Positions 44,347 to 57,900 of a stretch of 64,000 bases of DNA are shown here, piece after piece; positions within the stretch are counted from its first letter, which is position 1, and every line of letters starts with the position of its first letter. The notes beneath the pieces are model-generated. The model did not search any database. It saw only the letters and a program-made list of their open reading frames with translations, and was not told the DNA's origin. The DNA is from Apium graveolens. Taxonomy: Eukaryota; Streptophyta; Magnoliopsida; Apiales; Apiaceae. The DNA lies in the NCBI RefSeq assembly GCF_009905375.1, contig NC_133650.1, forward strand, positions 173,575,636 through 173,639,635, given 5' to 3'. A program made the position numbers and the translations under genes.

Positions 44347-44571
44347 TAAGCGTTATAAACCTCAGAGATGATATGACGTTAAAATAATAAGTTCACTAAG
44401 ATAATAGTCAGACTACCTAACGTAGTACTGACAGTTAAAACCCTTATGGGAACCCTTATAAATATCGTGATAGAAGCGTAGTTCGTTATCGTATATGGTA
44501 GTGGGACTCCAAACCCTGAGGTTGAGGAGCAACAACGCGATGATGTTTTATTACTTATTGGAGATCAGATT

Positions 44572-44793
44572 ATGGATCCGATAGAGCGTCCTAACGCGGG
44601 ACTGGATGATGTTCATATTGAGGATGTAGCGGTTGAGGATGTTGTCCTAGAAGGGATTGTTGCTGAGAAGAATCCCGTGGAGGATCCTGACAAGAATGAA
44701 TATAGGACCACTGAGGAATTGATGGCCATGGTTACGGAAACTACCAGAGGTAGGATTGGCCGGTCACTACCGGAGGTTCGTTCAAGTTTGTAA
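44572..44793 (+). pseudogene. Gag N-terminus of D, first internal region
   Basis: A 73-codon frame beginning M-D-P-I-E-R-P-N-A-G, acidic and V/E/D-rich, ending E-E-L-M-A-M-V-T-E-T-T-R-G-R, the usual N-terminal pattern of chromovirus Gag. It is cut directly after E-V-R-S-S and continues, out of place, into an RT C-terminal segment rather than into capsid. Confidence 0.65.
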
Positions 44794-45437
44794 AGATAGT
44801 AGCCCCTTTAACGCGGCTTACTCGTAAGACTGAGAAGTTTGAATGGACAGAGAAATGTGAGAACAACTTTCAAGAACTGAAGCAAAGATTGGTGACGGCC
44901 CCTATGTTGGCATTGCCGGATGGAAAAAGGAGATTTTGTGAATTGTATTGATACTTCGCATAAGGAATTAGGGTGCTCTTATACAGCACAACAAGGTAAT
45001 CGCGTACGCGTCAAGACAATTAAGGGAATATAAAATTCGATATCCCCACATATGAGCTTGGGCTCGTGGAAATAGCTTTGCCCTAAAGATTGGAGGCACT
45101 ACTTGTATGGAGAGAAGTGCGAGATTTACACAAGCCATAAGTGCTCTAGTGCATTTTCACGCAGAAAGAGCTCAACATGCGCCAGAGGAGGTGGTTAGAG
45201 CTAATCAAGAATTATGATTGGGAGATTCTTTATCATTCGGGGAAAGCCAATGTGGTGGCTGATGCCCTTAGTAAAAAGGAGAGACTCGAGATGATAATGT
45301 CTTTGGGAGAGTTTATAAGAGATTTTGAGAAAATGGAAATAGAAGTGAAGGTAACCGGAGCCGGTACCGAAAAGCTGTTTGAGATTGCAATACAGCCCGA
45401 ATTATTGGAAAAGAACATATTGTGCCAGAAAAAGTGA
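44780..45437 (+). pseudogene. Misplaced RT C-terminus and RNase H block of D, first copy
   Basis: Begins F-V-K-I-V-A-P-L-T-R-L-T-R-K-T-E-K-F-E-W (RT thumb), then L-V-T-A-P-M-L-A-L-P-D, a damaged RNase H middle, and from 45177 an 86-codon open frame reading [26 protein letters not shown], and [10 protein letters not shown]. It follows gag N-terminus with the RT palm missing, and precedes the capsid-like region, so the order is not that of a normal Gypsy. It is much better preserved than the sequence to its right. Confidence 0.75.
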
Positions 45438-45590
45438 TGAATGAAGGCAGAGAGCCAACAAATAGATAAGAGATTAATACCGAGAAAGATGATAAGGGAA
45501 TAATGAGGTATTCCTACAGAATTTGGGTTCCAAATCTTCAAGAGCTTAAAGATGAGATCTTAGATGAAAGCTAGTTTGAGGAATAAGATT
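45438..45590 (+). pseudogene. Integrase N-terminal scrap of D, first copy
   Basis: In broken frames, S-Y-R-I-W-V-P-N-L-Q-E-L-K-D-E-I-L-D-E-S is readable at about 45510-45570, the segment that precedes the HHCC finger in chromovirus integrase. The finger itself is absent; gag-like sequence takes over by about 45690. Confidence 0.6.
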
Positions 45591-45689
45591 TATAGCAAAC
45601 CCTGAACGTGATAGTCAGGGAGGTCGCCATCAAGATAGAAGGAACCCATAACATAATGAAGTGGAAAATGAGGATTTAAAACATGTAGG

Positions 45690-46460
45690 ATGACCCCAAT
45701 TATGGGGAGGAGGAGGAAACGTTCAGACTAAGGAAACAGAAGTCAAGTAAGGAAAGGAGACCCGAGACGGTACTCCTATACGATAATTTATGGACCTTTC
45801 TAGACAGCACTTAGACTATTATCCCCAACCACCACCCTGAGGAAACAGTGCGGTGGGAAATTCTTTCAGGACCTTTAAGTCGCTAAGCTCTAAGAGTTCC
45901 AAGGAACAGGTTGACCCAGTCGAGGCAAGAGCCTGGCTAAAGGAAATATAGGAATCATTTGAGATTCTAAATGATGGACGAATCACAAAAGACTGTTTTT
46001 GTCACTTACCTTCCTAAGAGAGAGGCCACCCGCTGGTGAAAGACCAAGAAAGGCACGGAGCCAGAGGTTATGATAAACTGATTAAAGTTCAGTCAATTGT
46101 TTTCGAGAAAGTAATTCCTAAGATTATGGAGATACTGTAAAAGCTTTAGAGGCAGAACAAAGGCGGACGAGTACGATGAATTATGAAGCTAAGTTATAAA
46201 AGTTGTCAAGATTCGTTCTGATGACAATAATCCCAGAATGACGAGATGTTTGAAGTCAATGAGTAGTGGGTTCATGAAATGATTGTAATAGAAAAGAAAA
46301 TGAAAAGAAACTGAAGTGGAAAGGAATATAAAGGCAATAGAGTTGGAGGAATGATAAGGGAGTTAGATATGAGGAAACTCTAAAGACTCGTAGCAATAGA
46401 AATAGAAAAGTATGTAATCGTCAGGATGAGAGTGATTCACCATGAGTTAAAGCTGATGGA
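45690..46460 (+). pseudogene. Degenerate gag capsid of D, first copy
   Basis: Short fragments in shifting frames match chromovirus capsid: A-R-A-W-L-K-E-I, S-F-E-I-L-N-D-G, K-T-V-F-V-T-Y-L-P-K-R-E-A-T-R-W, then T-K-K-G-T-E-P-E-V-M-I-N. Many stops and indels. It lies downstream of RNase H, the reverse of the normal order. Confidence 0.6.
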
Positions 46461-49400
46461 TGAAGGCATGAAAGATACATATATTTTATCCCCTTTAAGT
46501 TGGGAGGATTCGAGGAAACCTTGAGATAGTCTGAAGGATAAACAAGGAGACACGGATAGACTGAGGAGACAAGAAAGTAAGAAATTAGGAAAATTGGATG
46601 AAGGAAGTGACCTTCAAGAAAGTGAAGTGTAAGACCGGGGGCATGATACCCAGAAAGGGAGATGCCAGGTATGAAAGATATCCCAACATTGAGATGACTG
46701 TTGAGATAAATAACAAAAGTAAATAAGGATTTATTAAGAAGAAATTCACGTTGAACACGACCAATATCTTCTTGAACATCCCTGTTATCATTACCAAATC
46801 AGGCAAGAAAAGTGGATAACCGTTGTTATCTTTTGGAGGCCATATGGATTGAACTTATTTTGAATAAGGATACTATCGTGAAATTGGTATAGACTATCGA
46901 GGTGGGAATGATTGAATAAGATAATCTATCAAGGATATATGACTTGATTTATCCATGGAAGGATGCAAGTACCTTTTTAAAGGTGGAATTGAGGATATAA
47001 CTTCGATAACTTGAGATGAACCCTAGGGGAATGCATAAAGGTTGGCATTTCACCTTTAATAGGGATATTATGGGTTTGGGTAGTATGGAATGAAGGACTA
47101 AAGTAACAACAACCTTTAAAGATCAGTAGAAAAAAATTTCATAAGTAAATAGACAATGGTTCTAGTATTAGTAAATGGTATTTTGATATGCCCTGTATCT
47201 AGGGAATACAGGAGGAACGATTCAAGGATAACCTTAGAGGTTTTATAAGGAGAAAGGTATTATTCGAAGTTCTCAAGAATAGAAATTTGATAAAGGAAAA
47301 ATGGCGTAATTATAATAATGCCAGGTGGGCACGTGTTAAACCATAAGAAGTATAGATCAACCCAGCGAAGGTCGAGATTGGTGAAAATGAGAAGGACCGA
47401 AGATAAGAGACGTCCTAAGTACGATCGAGAGTCGGTCGTGACAATGTTCACATCTAAAGACTAAGGCAATGACTTATGGAAAAATAGTGATTTTTTTTCT
47501 TTTCTCACCAGGACTTAAGAAAAGCATTTTCACATAAGCAGTGATTGAAATGAGGTAGAAAATTTAGTTGGAGGTGGTTAAAATGACATTGATTGTAAGG
47601 AAATTTTACTATCAGGAAAGGCCAAAGAGGTGGCCGACACTTTAAATGTAAGAGGATAATTATAGGCGCTCGTGCCAGAGGAATACAGTGATGATGGTTG
47701 AAGCCGTGAAGGTTGTATTATGGTTTGGAAGATTGACATTCCTTCTGATGACTTTGCAATACCCAACCGTAATAGTAGTTTGGTAAAGGTTTAATTTGTG
47801 TAATCTCCATAAGCGGGATATCTATCTTAGAAGGTACCATCTTGAGATAAGCTAGGACCATGTTACGAAATGACTAAATGAACCTTTGAGATGCATGTCT
47901 CCCAATAAAGACATATGGTTAATAATGGTACTAACCTGCTATCATTGCTTTGATTGAAACTCTTCTGCAATTTTATCTGCTTCATGTCATGAAAGTACGT
48001 CAGGAGCTGGAGTGTTCTTCATGAATTATGAATGGTGATAATGTTAACTCCTTAGAAGAATTCGATACGACAGGTATGGACTCCGTATGGTTAGCTATTA
48101 AGATTCCAAGGAAAACGAATGACTACCGTAGGTCCGTGGTGGACTATAGTAATGCATCAATGATTCTTTGAATAATGAGCCGATTACAACTGCGAGAGTT
48201 GTATGGTAATGAATGTTGAGATTAAGTACCACTAATCGAGTCGTGGTGGTGTATAAGTTATCATTGATAGGCTAATTAAGTCGATTATCTACCTATTGAA
48301 TACTTATTCCTTCTTATCAATAGAGAGTAGTATTACTATACGAGGAAGGTTGCGGTGCAAGCATAGAATTCTAATAATGATGATGTCTAGAATGAAATCC
48401 CAGATTCGATTTCGATGTCGAGGGAGTTTCAAAGGTGATTGTGTATAAGCTCGAACAAGAGCATGGGTCCATAGAATGATGGACAGAATAGCAAAAAAAA
48501 AAAATTAGGCATGTGAAATGCGATGCTATTATACTTGATGTTGATTTATATACATATATGTTTTGATTCTCCTATGATAAACCTCTATAGTTCAGAGGTA
48601 GATTCCAAGCCAGATATTTTGTGGCAGTATATTTTTTTATATATATACAATTCTTTTCAATTCGTTCTTTTCTCTTCTTTTTATTTCATGTAAGCTGAGA
48701 AGAACAACCCTTCCAGAAGGGGAGGTATTGCTGAATGACTATCTATCTATGTGATAGAAGCCTAGTAGGATACCACATGTTGTTTAATTGCTTGTCAAGT
48801 ACTAAAGGCTGGCCACCTTCTGTACTAACTATGCGATATAACAAGTGTTCATGATCATAGTGATCTCTCAATAAATTCTTTTACTTCTATACGATGGATC
48901 AAGCTTTCAAAGATAGAAGCAGCTAGGAAGGAGTAGTATCAGTGCGGTGGTATTCTGAATCTAACGCGTTCGTGATAGTAAGGTTGACGAAATTATTAAA
49001 AGGTTATAGAATGCTAACGAGCAAAAGTGTAACCAGTATAGTATTATGTACGGAAGATAGTAATGACTACGAACTGGAAAAGAATGGGTATTGAGAAGCA
49101 AAAGCTATAATGCTAGAAGCTATGATGAGAGTCTGTGCAATAGACTTGAGAGAAATTGGAACGATCACTTAACACGGATTGAGTTTCCTTACGATAATAG
49201 ATCATATGTCAGTATTGAGATATCGCCTTATGAGATCCTTGAGGGAAGACAATATCGATCTCCCTTATGTTAGGATGAAGTTGTAGAGCGCAAGATGCTC
49301 GGACCCGCAGTAGTCCAAAGGACCAAGGATATAATAGATCTAATCAGAGGACGGCTGGTAATAGCCCAAGATGGACATAAGAAGTATATTGATTTGATAC

Positions 49401-49764
49401 GAAATGAAAAAGAGTAGGAAGTAGGGGACCTAGTGCTGTTATAGGTATTCCCTTGGAAAGGAGGGATGTGGTCCGGAAAGAAAGGAAAGCTAGGCCCATG
49501 AATTGTTGGACTCTTGGACATATTAAGTCATATTGGGAAGTTAACATATGAGCGCCTAGGCATGTAACCAAACGTAACCTATATGGAGCAACCGGGAAAG
49601 GTTATAGATTGAAAAGGAACAAGTGCTTAGGAGAAGGGTTATCAAACTAGTCAGAGTTTGATGGTAGAACCACAATGTGGGAAAATTGACTTGAGAGTTA
49701 GAAAGTGCAATGCTAAGAAAGTATCCCTATTCATTTTTATCTGATTCCGGGACGGAATCCTTTT
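46461..49764 (+). pseudogene. Highly degenerate pol of D, first copy
   Basis: Scattered matches in many frames run in the normal order: RT (W-K-D-A-S-T-F-L-K-V-E-L near 46960; I-N-P-A-K-V-E-I-G-E near 47355), an RNase H tail (near 47600), and the integrase C-terminal half. The clearest piece is 49091-49273: R-N-W-N-D-H-L-T-R-I-E-F, then I-S-P-Y-E-I-L-E-G-R-Q-Y-R-S-P-L-C, followed by K-M-L-G-P-A-V-V-Q-R-T-K-D-I-I-D-L-I. No usable domain remains. Confidence 0.6.
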
Positions 49765-49777
49765 AAGGAGGGGAGAC
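49765..49777 (+). other. Polypurine tract, first D internal region
   Basis: AAGGAGGGGAGAC abuts LTR 2. The same tract abuts LTR 3 at 59237-59249. Confidence 0.75.
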
Positions 49778-52700
49778 TGTAATAACCCCAATTTTTGGAA
49801 TTTTTGAAACACAGATGAATAGTAACTTTTGCTGATGATGCTGATTAAGGAAAATTATCAGACCACGCTATATAGGAGTACTGTTATGGAAATTCTAAGA
49901 TCGTATTAGTATTCCATAAAGTAAATAAGTGTATGTAAAGATCGTCAGAATCCAAATTCGAACACTTTGATTTTTCCTGAAAATCCACCAGATACCGAAA
50001 GAATTGAGTATAAGGTAACATGATTAAAAGGATTTAATTCAAGGATTATAAGAGAGGATCATAAAAGAAATATAAAATATTGAGAAAGGTTTAGGGGAAC
50101 CCAAGTAATAAGATCTCGGGTATGATCCCTCAAACAATAAACGAGAACGAAAGTTAAGCGAACCGTATAACAGATCAGCGGTCATTAGCCAAGTAATTAG
50201 GGGTTAATCAAAGAGGTTAATGGACGATGATGTCATCATACCAACAAGAGGAAGACAAGTGTAACAAGATGACATAAGCAGATGACATAAGTATGACCAA
50301 AAAGGGAAGGAAGTGTTGGTTGATTATAAACCACACAAAATTTACCATGGTTAAAAGGTTAATTAATCAAAACAAAACAAAACAACCAATCCAAGGTAAA
50401 AAAAATCACAAAACACAAATTAGAAGTTGACTTTTGCTTTCCAAGAATAAAAGCTCTCGGCCAAAACCAGAGCAGCAACTTCAAACCACCATATCTCCTT
50501 CAATACTCACTCAAATAGTATATTCTATATCTCTTTGGAAAGGTATTGAGATGGCCTACAACTCTTGTTCACAAGTCTCGTCCAAATAAGCATGTTAAGA
50601 GACTTGTTTTGACAGTTCTTTCAATCTGACTTTTAGAAACTTCAAAACCTAACTTTGTGTACTTGATTTCTTTGGAAAGATCAAGCTTGTAGGAGGTTAG
50701 ATTAAGGCTCCCTAAGGCTTCCTAGCAACTTAACACCTACCAAGGAAGGTATCAACTTTTGATTTTATGATTCCATTAAGTTTTATTGAAGCATTGTTAG
50801 TATTAAGGTTTGATCTTTGATTATAAGTAGTTTTGGTGGATTTGTATTGGTTTTGAATATTGGGTCTTTGATTGGTTGGATAAATTGGTAAAATTTGGAG
50901 TTGGGGACTGAGTTTGTAGTATGATGGTTGAATATTGTTGTATTGGGGGTTGTGAGTAAATTGATGATAATTTAGAGTGTTAATTAAATTGGAAATCGCG
51001 TAAACATAAACGTCATAATGCCCTATTTTCCTTAATTGTTCTGTTCTTAACATCAAGACCCGTGAACTCACTGTTAGGTTTTGACTATTGCCATGATTAG
51101 ATAATTCATGTTACGAGATTCGTTTTGATATGTGGTTCTCTTGAATCTGATGTACGGTTTAGGAGAAACGACCGTTTTAAGTAACGGCGTTTCACGACCG
51201 AACCATTACCCCTCGCCTTACTTTGAAACCTTGGTTAAGGTCCTTAAATGACTAATTGGAGTATGAAACAATTATGTAAAGTGCATTAGGCAGTTGGTAG
51301 AGTACTCACGAAAGAATCGCCTTAAAATTCTTAATGGTTAATTTATTAAAAATGGTGAAGCCAAGCGTACTCGAACGACTTATGTGATTCGTTAAGCGTA
51401 GAAGTGACCATAAGCGAACGTTAAGGTTCAATTGGTTAAAGTCTAGTTTCTTAAGAGACCGGGGTTTAGTTCTGACTTATGTTGTTGTTCATAGGTTATC
51501 GGACCCACTCTAAGCTTAAGTCTATCCGGGAACACTCAGGCAAGTTTTCTACCCGTTATATTGTTGTTGTGATGTATACATATGTATATGCATTATCTTG
51601 CGATAGATGCATGATGGTTAATTAGCAAATTCTAGCGATATATTGGAGCATGTGATATGGTATATATGCATGCCTGTTTCGTAATCTTGATATATATTTG
51701 TTGATTCAGTTGCATAATACATATGCTAGAGATAAGCAGTAATTGCGTATACCCTTAGTATAGGGGACCCCAAGGTTAACATTTTCTAAAATCGGGAGTC
51801 GATGTTCCTGATTATATTATATATATATATATATATATATATTTACATATATATATATTGATATAGTTTTCAAAACTATTAATCGAATAAGGTTTATTCG
51901 ATAACTTTATTTTATTTAATGAATATTAGTTGAGTATTCATTCGAGGACTTATGACTCGGTTTATTTTATTTAATGAATAATATTTGAATATTCATTTGA
52001 GGACTTATGACTCGCTTTATTTTATTTAATGAATATTATTTTGAATATTCATTTGAGGACTTATGACTCCGCTTATTTATTAAATAACATTCTTTATTTT
52101 ATTAAACAATAATGTTTCGATAATCAAACTTTTTTTCGATTATTCAAATAAAGATCATATTTTCGTATAAGTATATCTTTGGTTATTTAATATCCATTTC
52201 AAGTATGAGTATTAAAACTTTTACATCAATTATTTTTATGTTTTCTAATATATTGGGACTGATTTATTTAATTAAGTCGGCATTACTCCAAACATTCTTA
52301 AAAATGTTTTCGAGTCTTCAAAATGATTTTTAAAGGTTAGAGCGGATCCAAAAACTCATTTTTATATTTAAGATCTTCCTTTCAAGGGGATTTAAATACT
52401 CGCTCAAAACCTGGGGGATCCGGCTCTGTGGTGTATTTTATATTCGCAACGTGGTTGCTGTTTTGAGAAAACAATTTGATTACTTGCCCAATGTTCGGGA
52501 AGTAAGTCCATCTAATTGAGTCGGCATAAGCGACAGGCCGGGGTACGGTCTATGAAGGTGTAAGAGGCTGGGTGACAGTCCATCCACACGTGAGTGGCCG
52601 GGTAACGGTCTAGCGCGAGGTCCTAATGCGGCCAGGGTGATGACCGGCGAGGAATTCATCCATCTACGGTAGAAAAGGTTACTTAATGGGTATCTTTGCC

Positions 52701-53788
52701 TGATCAGCAAGATATCGGGTTTATACCAAAATTCTTTTCTTTCCAAATTCATTGGATATTGCAACTCTGTTCATACTTTACATGACAGAGGTTTTCAGGA
52801 AATGTATGAGAGATATATATGGATATATATATCGTGACTTAATGAAGTATCTCGTAACTTCATTTCTTTTGAATGATATTATAAAGATTGAATCTATTCA
52901 AATCTTGTCTTGTAGTCTCATCTATGTGATGAACTTTTAAAACTAATTATAACTTGAACGGTGGTAGTTCAAGTAGTATTCGGAAAAGATATAAGTATAT
53001 TGGAGTATCTTTTAACTTCATCTTTTAAACTTATATCTAGTAAATGATTATCTTATGCATGTCAAAGATTTTCAGAAAAATGTTGAGACAAGGTTAGATA
53101 TATGAGATCACCTTGCAACGATATTCTTATACAGTTATAAACTGGAACTCTGTGTTTATTATGCATGGAAGAGGACTTCCAAGATTTTGAAAAGTATATG
53201 TACATATATACTGAATATTTTGCGACTTGGTCGCGTTACGAGATCAAACATGGTTCATTTCTTCTTGACCAAGACTTTCATGAGTACTATGAGAATGCTC
53301 ATATATTGTTAATTATTATACATATTATTTCGGTGGGCTTGTTGCTCACCCTTGCTTTCTTCTTTCATCACACAACAACAGATAGACAAGATGAACAGGA
53401 TCAAGCTTCCAATTCGCGAACGGATAGGAAACTTTTCGCAGTTTCCTGTAGGCGTTGATGACGTTGTAGCTGAGGTAGGATCTACCAATAGGCTAGGCTT
53501 TCAACTTTTGATGTACCAGACTTATGTATATTTATGAATTGCAATAATGGCAAGGAATATGTAAATTATTCAGAAACCCTTTTTAAGGTGAAACGGTTTA
53601 TAATTGTGGAATAAAATGACTTGTGTTATTTTTGGTATTCATCTCTGAGACAATAACTTGTGGTGTGTGTGTGTATATTGTGGGGTCACAGTACGCAGTA
53701 GTTGGTTGATTATTAAGATTAAGTATTATTAAGGGAAATGGAACTCGTGACAACCCGGATCCCCGACCCCGGATTTGGGGGTGTTACA
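49778..53788 (+). repeat. D LTR 2 (shared middle copy)
   Basis: 4,011 bp with the same ends as LTR 1 and 3. It lacks a CAAACCCTAGCTTTGA-like stretch near 50757 and about 45 bp near 52238 that both outer copies keep, so these deletions are private. In the first 170 bp it shares bases with LTR 3 against LTR 1. It acts as 3' LTR for the first unit and 5' LTR for the second. Confidence 0.9.
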
Positions 53789-53792
53789 GAAA

Positions 53793-53804
53793 TGGTATCA
53801 GAGC
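53793..53804 (+). other. Primer binding site, second D internal region
   Basis: TGGTATCAGAGC, perfect complement of the initiator methionine tRNA 3' end, four bases after LTR 2. Confidence 0.9.
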
Positions 53805-54050
53805 TAAGCGTTATAAACCTCAGAGATGATATGACGTTAAAATAATAAGTTCACTAAGATAATAAGAACTCTTGCCAAGTTCATAGTCGGACTACCTAAC
53901 GTAGTACTGACTGTTAAAACCCTTATGGGAACCCTTATAAATATCATGATAGAAGCGTAGTTCGTTATCGTATATGGTAGTGGGACTCCAAACCCTGAGG
54001 TTGAGGAGCAACAACGCGATAATGTTTTATTACTTATTGGAGATCAGATT

Positions 54051-54270
54051 ATGGATCTGATAGAGCGTCCTAACGCGGGACTGGATGATGTTCATATTGA
54101 GGATGTAGCGGTTGAGGATGTTGTCCTAGAAGGGATTGTTGCTGAGAAGAATCCCGTGGAGGATCCTGACAAGAATGAATAAAGGACCACTGAGGAATTG
54201 ATGGCCATGGTTAGGGAAACTACCAGAGGTAGGATTGGCCGGTCACTACCGGAGGTTCGTTCAAGTTTGT
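54051..54270 (+). pseudogene. Gag N-terminus of D, second copy
   Basis: Same segment as 44572-44793 with a TAA at about 54180 where the first copy has a Tyr codon. It also ends at E-V-R-S-S and passes straight into the RT thumb. Confidence 0.65.
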
Positions 54271-54916
54271 AAAGATAGTAGCCCATTTAACGCGGCTTAC
54301 TCGTAAGACTGAGAAGTTTGAATGGACAGAAAAATGCGAGAACAACTTTCAAGAACTGAAGCAAAGATTGGTGACGGCCCCTATGTTGGCATTGCCGGAT
54401 GGAAAAAGGAGATTTTGTAAATTGTATTGACACTTCGCATAAGGAATTAGGGTGCTCTTATACAGCACAACAAGGTAATCGCGTACGCGTCAAGACAATT
54501 AAGGGAATATAAAATTCGATATCCCCACCCATGAGCTTGGGCTCGTGGAAATAGCTTTGCCCTAAAGATTGGAGGCACTACTTGTATGGAGAGAAGTGCG
54601 AGATTTACACAAGCCATAAGTGCTCTAGTGCGTTTTCACGCAGAAAGAGCTCAACATGCGCCAGAGGAGGTGGTTAGAGCTAATCAAGAATTATGATTGG
54701 GAGATTCTTTATCATTCGGGGAAAGCCAATGTGGTGGCTGATACCCTTAGTAAAAAGGAGAGACTCAAGATGATAATGTCTTTGGGAGAGTTTATAAGAG
54801 ATTTTGAGAAAATGGAAATAGAAGTGAAGGTAACCGGAGCTGGTACCGAAAAGTTATTTGAGATTGCAATACAGCCCGAATTATTGGAAAAGAACATATT
54901 GTGCCAGAAAAAGTGA
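54260..54916 (+). pseudogene. Misplaced RT C-terminus and RNase H block of D, second copy
   Basis: Near-identical to 44780-45437, with the same junctions on both sides and the same 86-codon open frame at 54656-54916. The first copy's V-V-A-D-A-L-S reads V-V-A-D-T-L-S here, a change next to a catalytic RNase H Asp. Sharing both junctions shows the rearrangement is older than the array. Confidence 0.75.
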
Positions 54917-57900
54917 TGAATGAAGGCAGAGAGCCAACAAATAGATAAGAGATTAATACCGAGAAAGATGATAAGGGAATAATGAGGTATTCCTACAGAA
55001 TTTGGGTTCCAAATCTTCAAGAGCTTAAAGATGAGATCTTAGATGAAAGCTAGTTTGAGGAATAAGATTTATAGCAAACCCTGAACGTGATAGTCAGGGA
55101 GGTCGCCATCAAGATAGAAGGAACCCATAATATAATGAAGTGGAAAATGAGGATTTAAAACATGTAGGATGACCCCAATTATGGGGAGGAGGAGGGAACG
55201 TTCAGACTATGGAAACAGAAGTCGAGTAAGGAAAGGAGACCCGAGACGGTACTCCTATACGATAATTTATGGACCTTTCTAGACAGAACTTAGACTATTA
55301 TCCCCAACCACCACCCTGAGGAAATAGTGCGGTGGGAAATTCTTTCAGGACCTTTAAGTCGCTAAGCTCTCAGAGTTCCAAGGAACAGGTTAACCTAGTC
55401 GAGGCAAGAGCCTGGCTAAAGGAAATATAGGAATCATTTGAGATTCTAAATGATGGACGAATCACAAAAGACTGTTTTTGTCACTTACCTTCCTAAGAGA
55501 GAGGCCACCCGATGGTGAAAGACCAAGAAAGACACGGAGCCACAGGTTATGATAAACTGATTAAAGTTCAGTCAATTGTTTTTGAGAAAGTAATTCCCAA
55601 GATTATGGAGATACTGTAAAAGCTTTAGAGCCAGAACAAAGGCGGACGAGTACGATGAATTATGAAGCTAAGTTGTAAAAGTTGTCAAGATTCGTTCTGA
55701 TGACAATAATCCCAGAACGATGTGATGTTTGAAGTCAATGAGTAGTGGGTTCATGAAATGATTGTAATAGAAAAGAAAATAAAAAGAAACTGAAGTGGAA
55801 AGGAATATAAAGGCAATAGAGTTGGAGGAATGATAAGGGAGTTAGATATGAGGAAACTCTAAAGACTCGAAGCAATAGAAATAGAAAAGTATGTAATCGT
55901 CAGGATGAGAGTGATTCACCATGAGTTAAAGCTGATGGATGACGGCATGAAAGATACATATATTTTATCCCCTTTAAGTTGGGAGGATTCGAGGAAACCT
56001 TGAGATAGTCTGAAGGATAAACAAGGAGACGCGGATAGACTGAGGAGACAAGAAAGTAAGAAATTGGGAAAATTGGATGAAGGAAGTGACCTTCAAGAAA
56101 GTGAAGTGTAAGACCGGGGGCATGATACCCAGAAAGGGAGATGCCGGGTATAAAAGATATCCCAACATTGAGATGACTGTTGAGATAAACAACAAAAGTA
56201 AATAAGGATTTATTAAGAAGAAGTTCACGTTGAACACGACCAATATCTTCTAGAACATACCTGTTATCATTACCAAATCAGGCAAGAAAAGTGGATAACC
56301 GTTGTTATCTTTTGGAGGCCATATGGATTGAACTTATTTTGAATAAGGATGTTATCGTGAAATTAGTATAGACTATCGAGGTGGGAATGATTGAATAAGA
56401 TAATCTATCAAGGATATATGACTTGATTTATCCATGGAAGGATGCAAGTACCTTTTTAAAGGTGGAATTGAGGATATAACTTCGATAACTTGAGATGAAC
56501 CCTAGGGGAATGCATAAAGGTTGGCATTTCACCTTTAATAGGGATATTATGAGTTTGGGTAGTATGGAATGAAGGACTAAAGTAACAACAACCTTTAAAG
56601 ATCAGTAGAGAAATTTTTCAGAAGTAAATAGACAATGGTTCTAGTATTAGTGAATGGTATTTTGATATGCCCTGTATCTAGGGAATACAGGAGGAATGCT
56701 TCAAGGATAACCTTAGAGGTTTTATAAGGAGAAAGGTATTATTTGAAGTTCTCAAGAATATAAATTTGATAAAGGAAAAATGGTGTAATTATAATAATGT
56801 CAGGTGGGCACGTGTTAAACCATAAGAAGTATAGATCAACCCAACGAAGGTCGAGATTGGTGAAAACGAGAAGGACCGAAGATAAGAGACGTCCTAAGTA
56901 CAATCGAGAGTCAGTCGTGACAATGTTCACATCTAAAGACTAAGGCAATGACTTATGGGAAAATGGTGATTTTTTTCTTTTCTCACCAGGGCTTAAGAAA
57001 AGCATTTTCACATAAGCAGTGATTGAAATGAGGTAGAAAATTTAGTTGGAGGTGGTTAAAATGACATTGATTATAAGGAAATTTTACTATCAGGAAAGGC
57101 CAAAGAGGTGGCCGACACTTTAAATGTAAGAGGATAATTATAGGCGCTCGTGCCAGAGGAATACAGTGATGATGGTTGAAGCCGTGAAGGTTGTATTATG
57201 GTTTGAAAGATTGACATTCCTTCTGATGACTTTGCAATACCCAACCGTAATAGTAGTTTGGTAAAGGTTTAATTCGTGTAATCGCCATAAGCGGGCTATC
57301 TATCTTAGAAGGTACTATCTTGAGATAAGCCAGGACCATGTTACGAAATGACTAAATGAACCTTTGAGATGCATGTCTCCCAATAAAGACATATGGTTAA
57401 TAATGGGACTAACCTGCTATCATTGCTTTGATTGAAACTCTTCTGCAATTTTATCTGCTTCATGTCATGAAAGTACGTCAGGAGCTGGAGTGTTCTTCAT
57501 GAATGGTGATTATGTTAACTCCTTAGAAGAATTCGATACGACAGGTATGGACTCCGTATGGTTAGCTATTAAGATTCCAAGGAAAACGAATGACTACCGT
57601 AGGTCCGTGGTGGACTATAGTAATGCATCAACGATTCTTTGAATAATGAGCCGATTATAACCGCGAGAGTTGTTTGGTAATGAATGTTGAGATTAAGTAC
57701 CACTAATCGAGTCGTGGTGGTGTATAAGTTATCATTGATAGGCTAATTAAGTCGATTATCTACCTATTGAATATTTATTCCTTCTTATCAATAGAGATTA
57801 GTATTACTATACGAGGAAGGTTGCGGTGCAAGCATAGAATTCTAATAATGATGATGTCTAGAATGAAATCCCAGATTTGATTTCGATGTCGAGGGAATTT

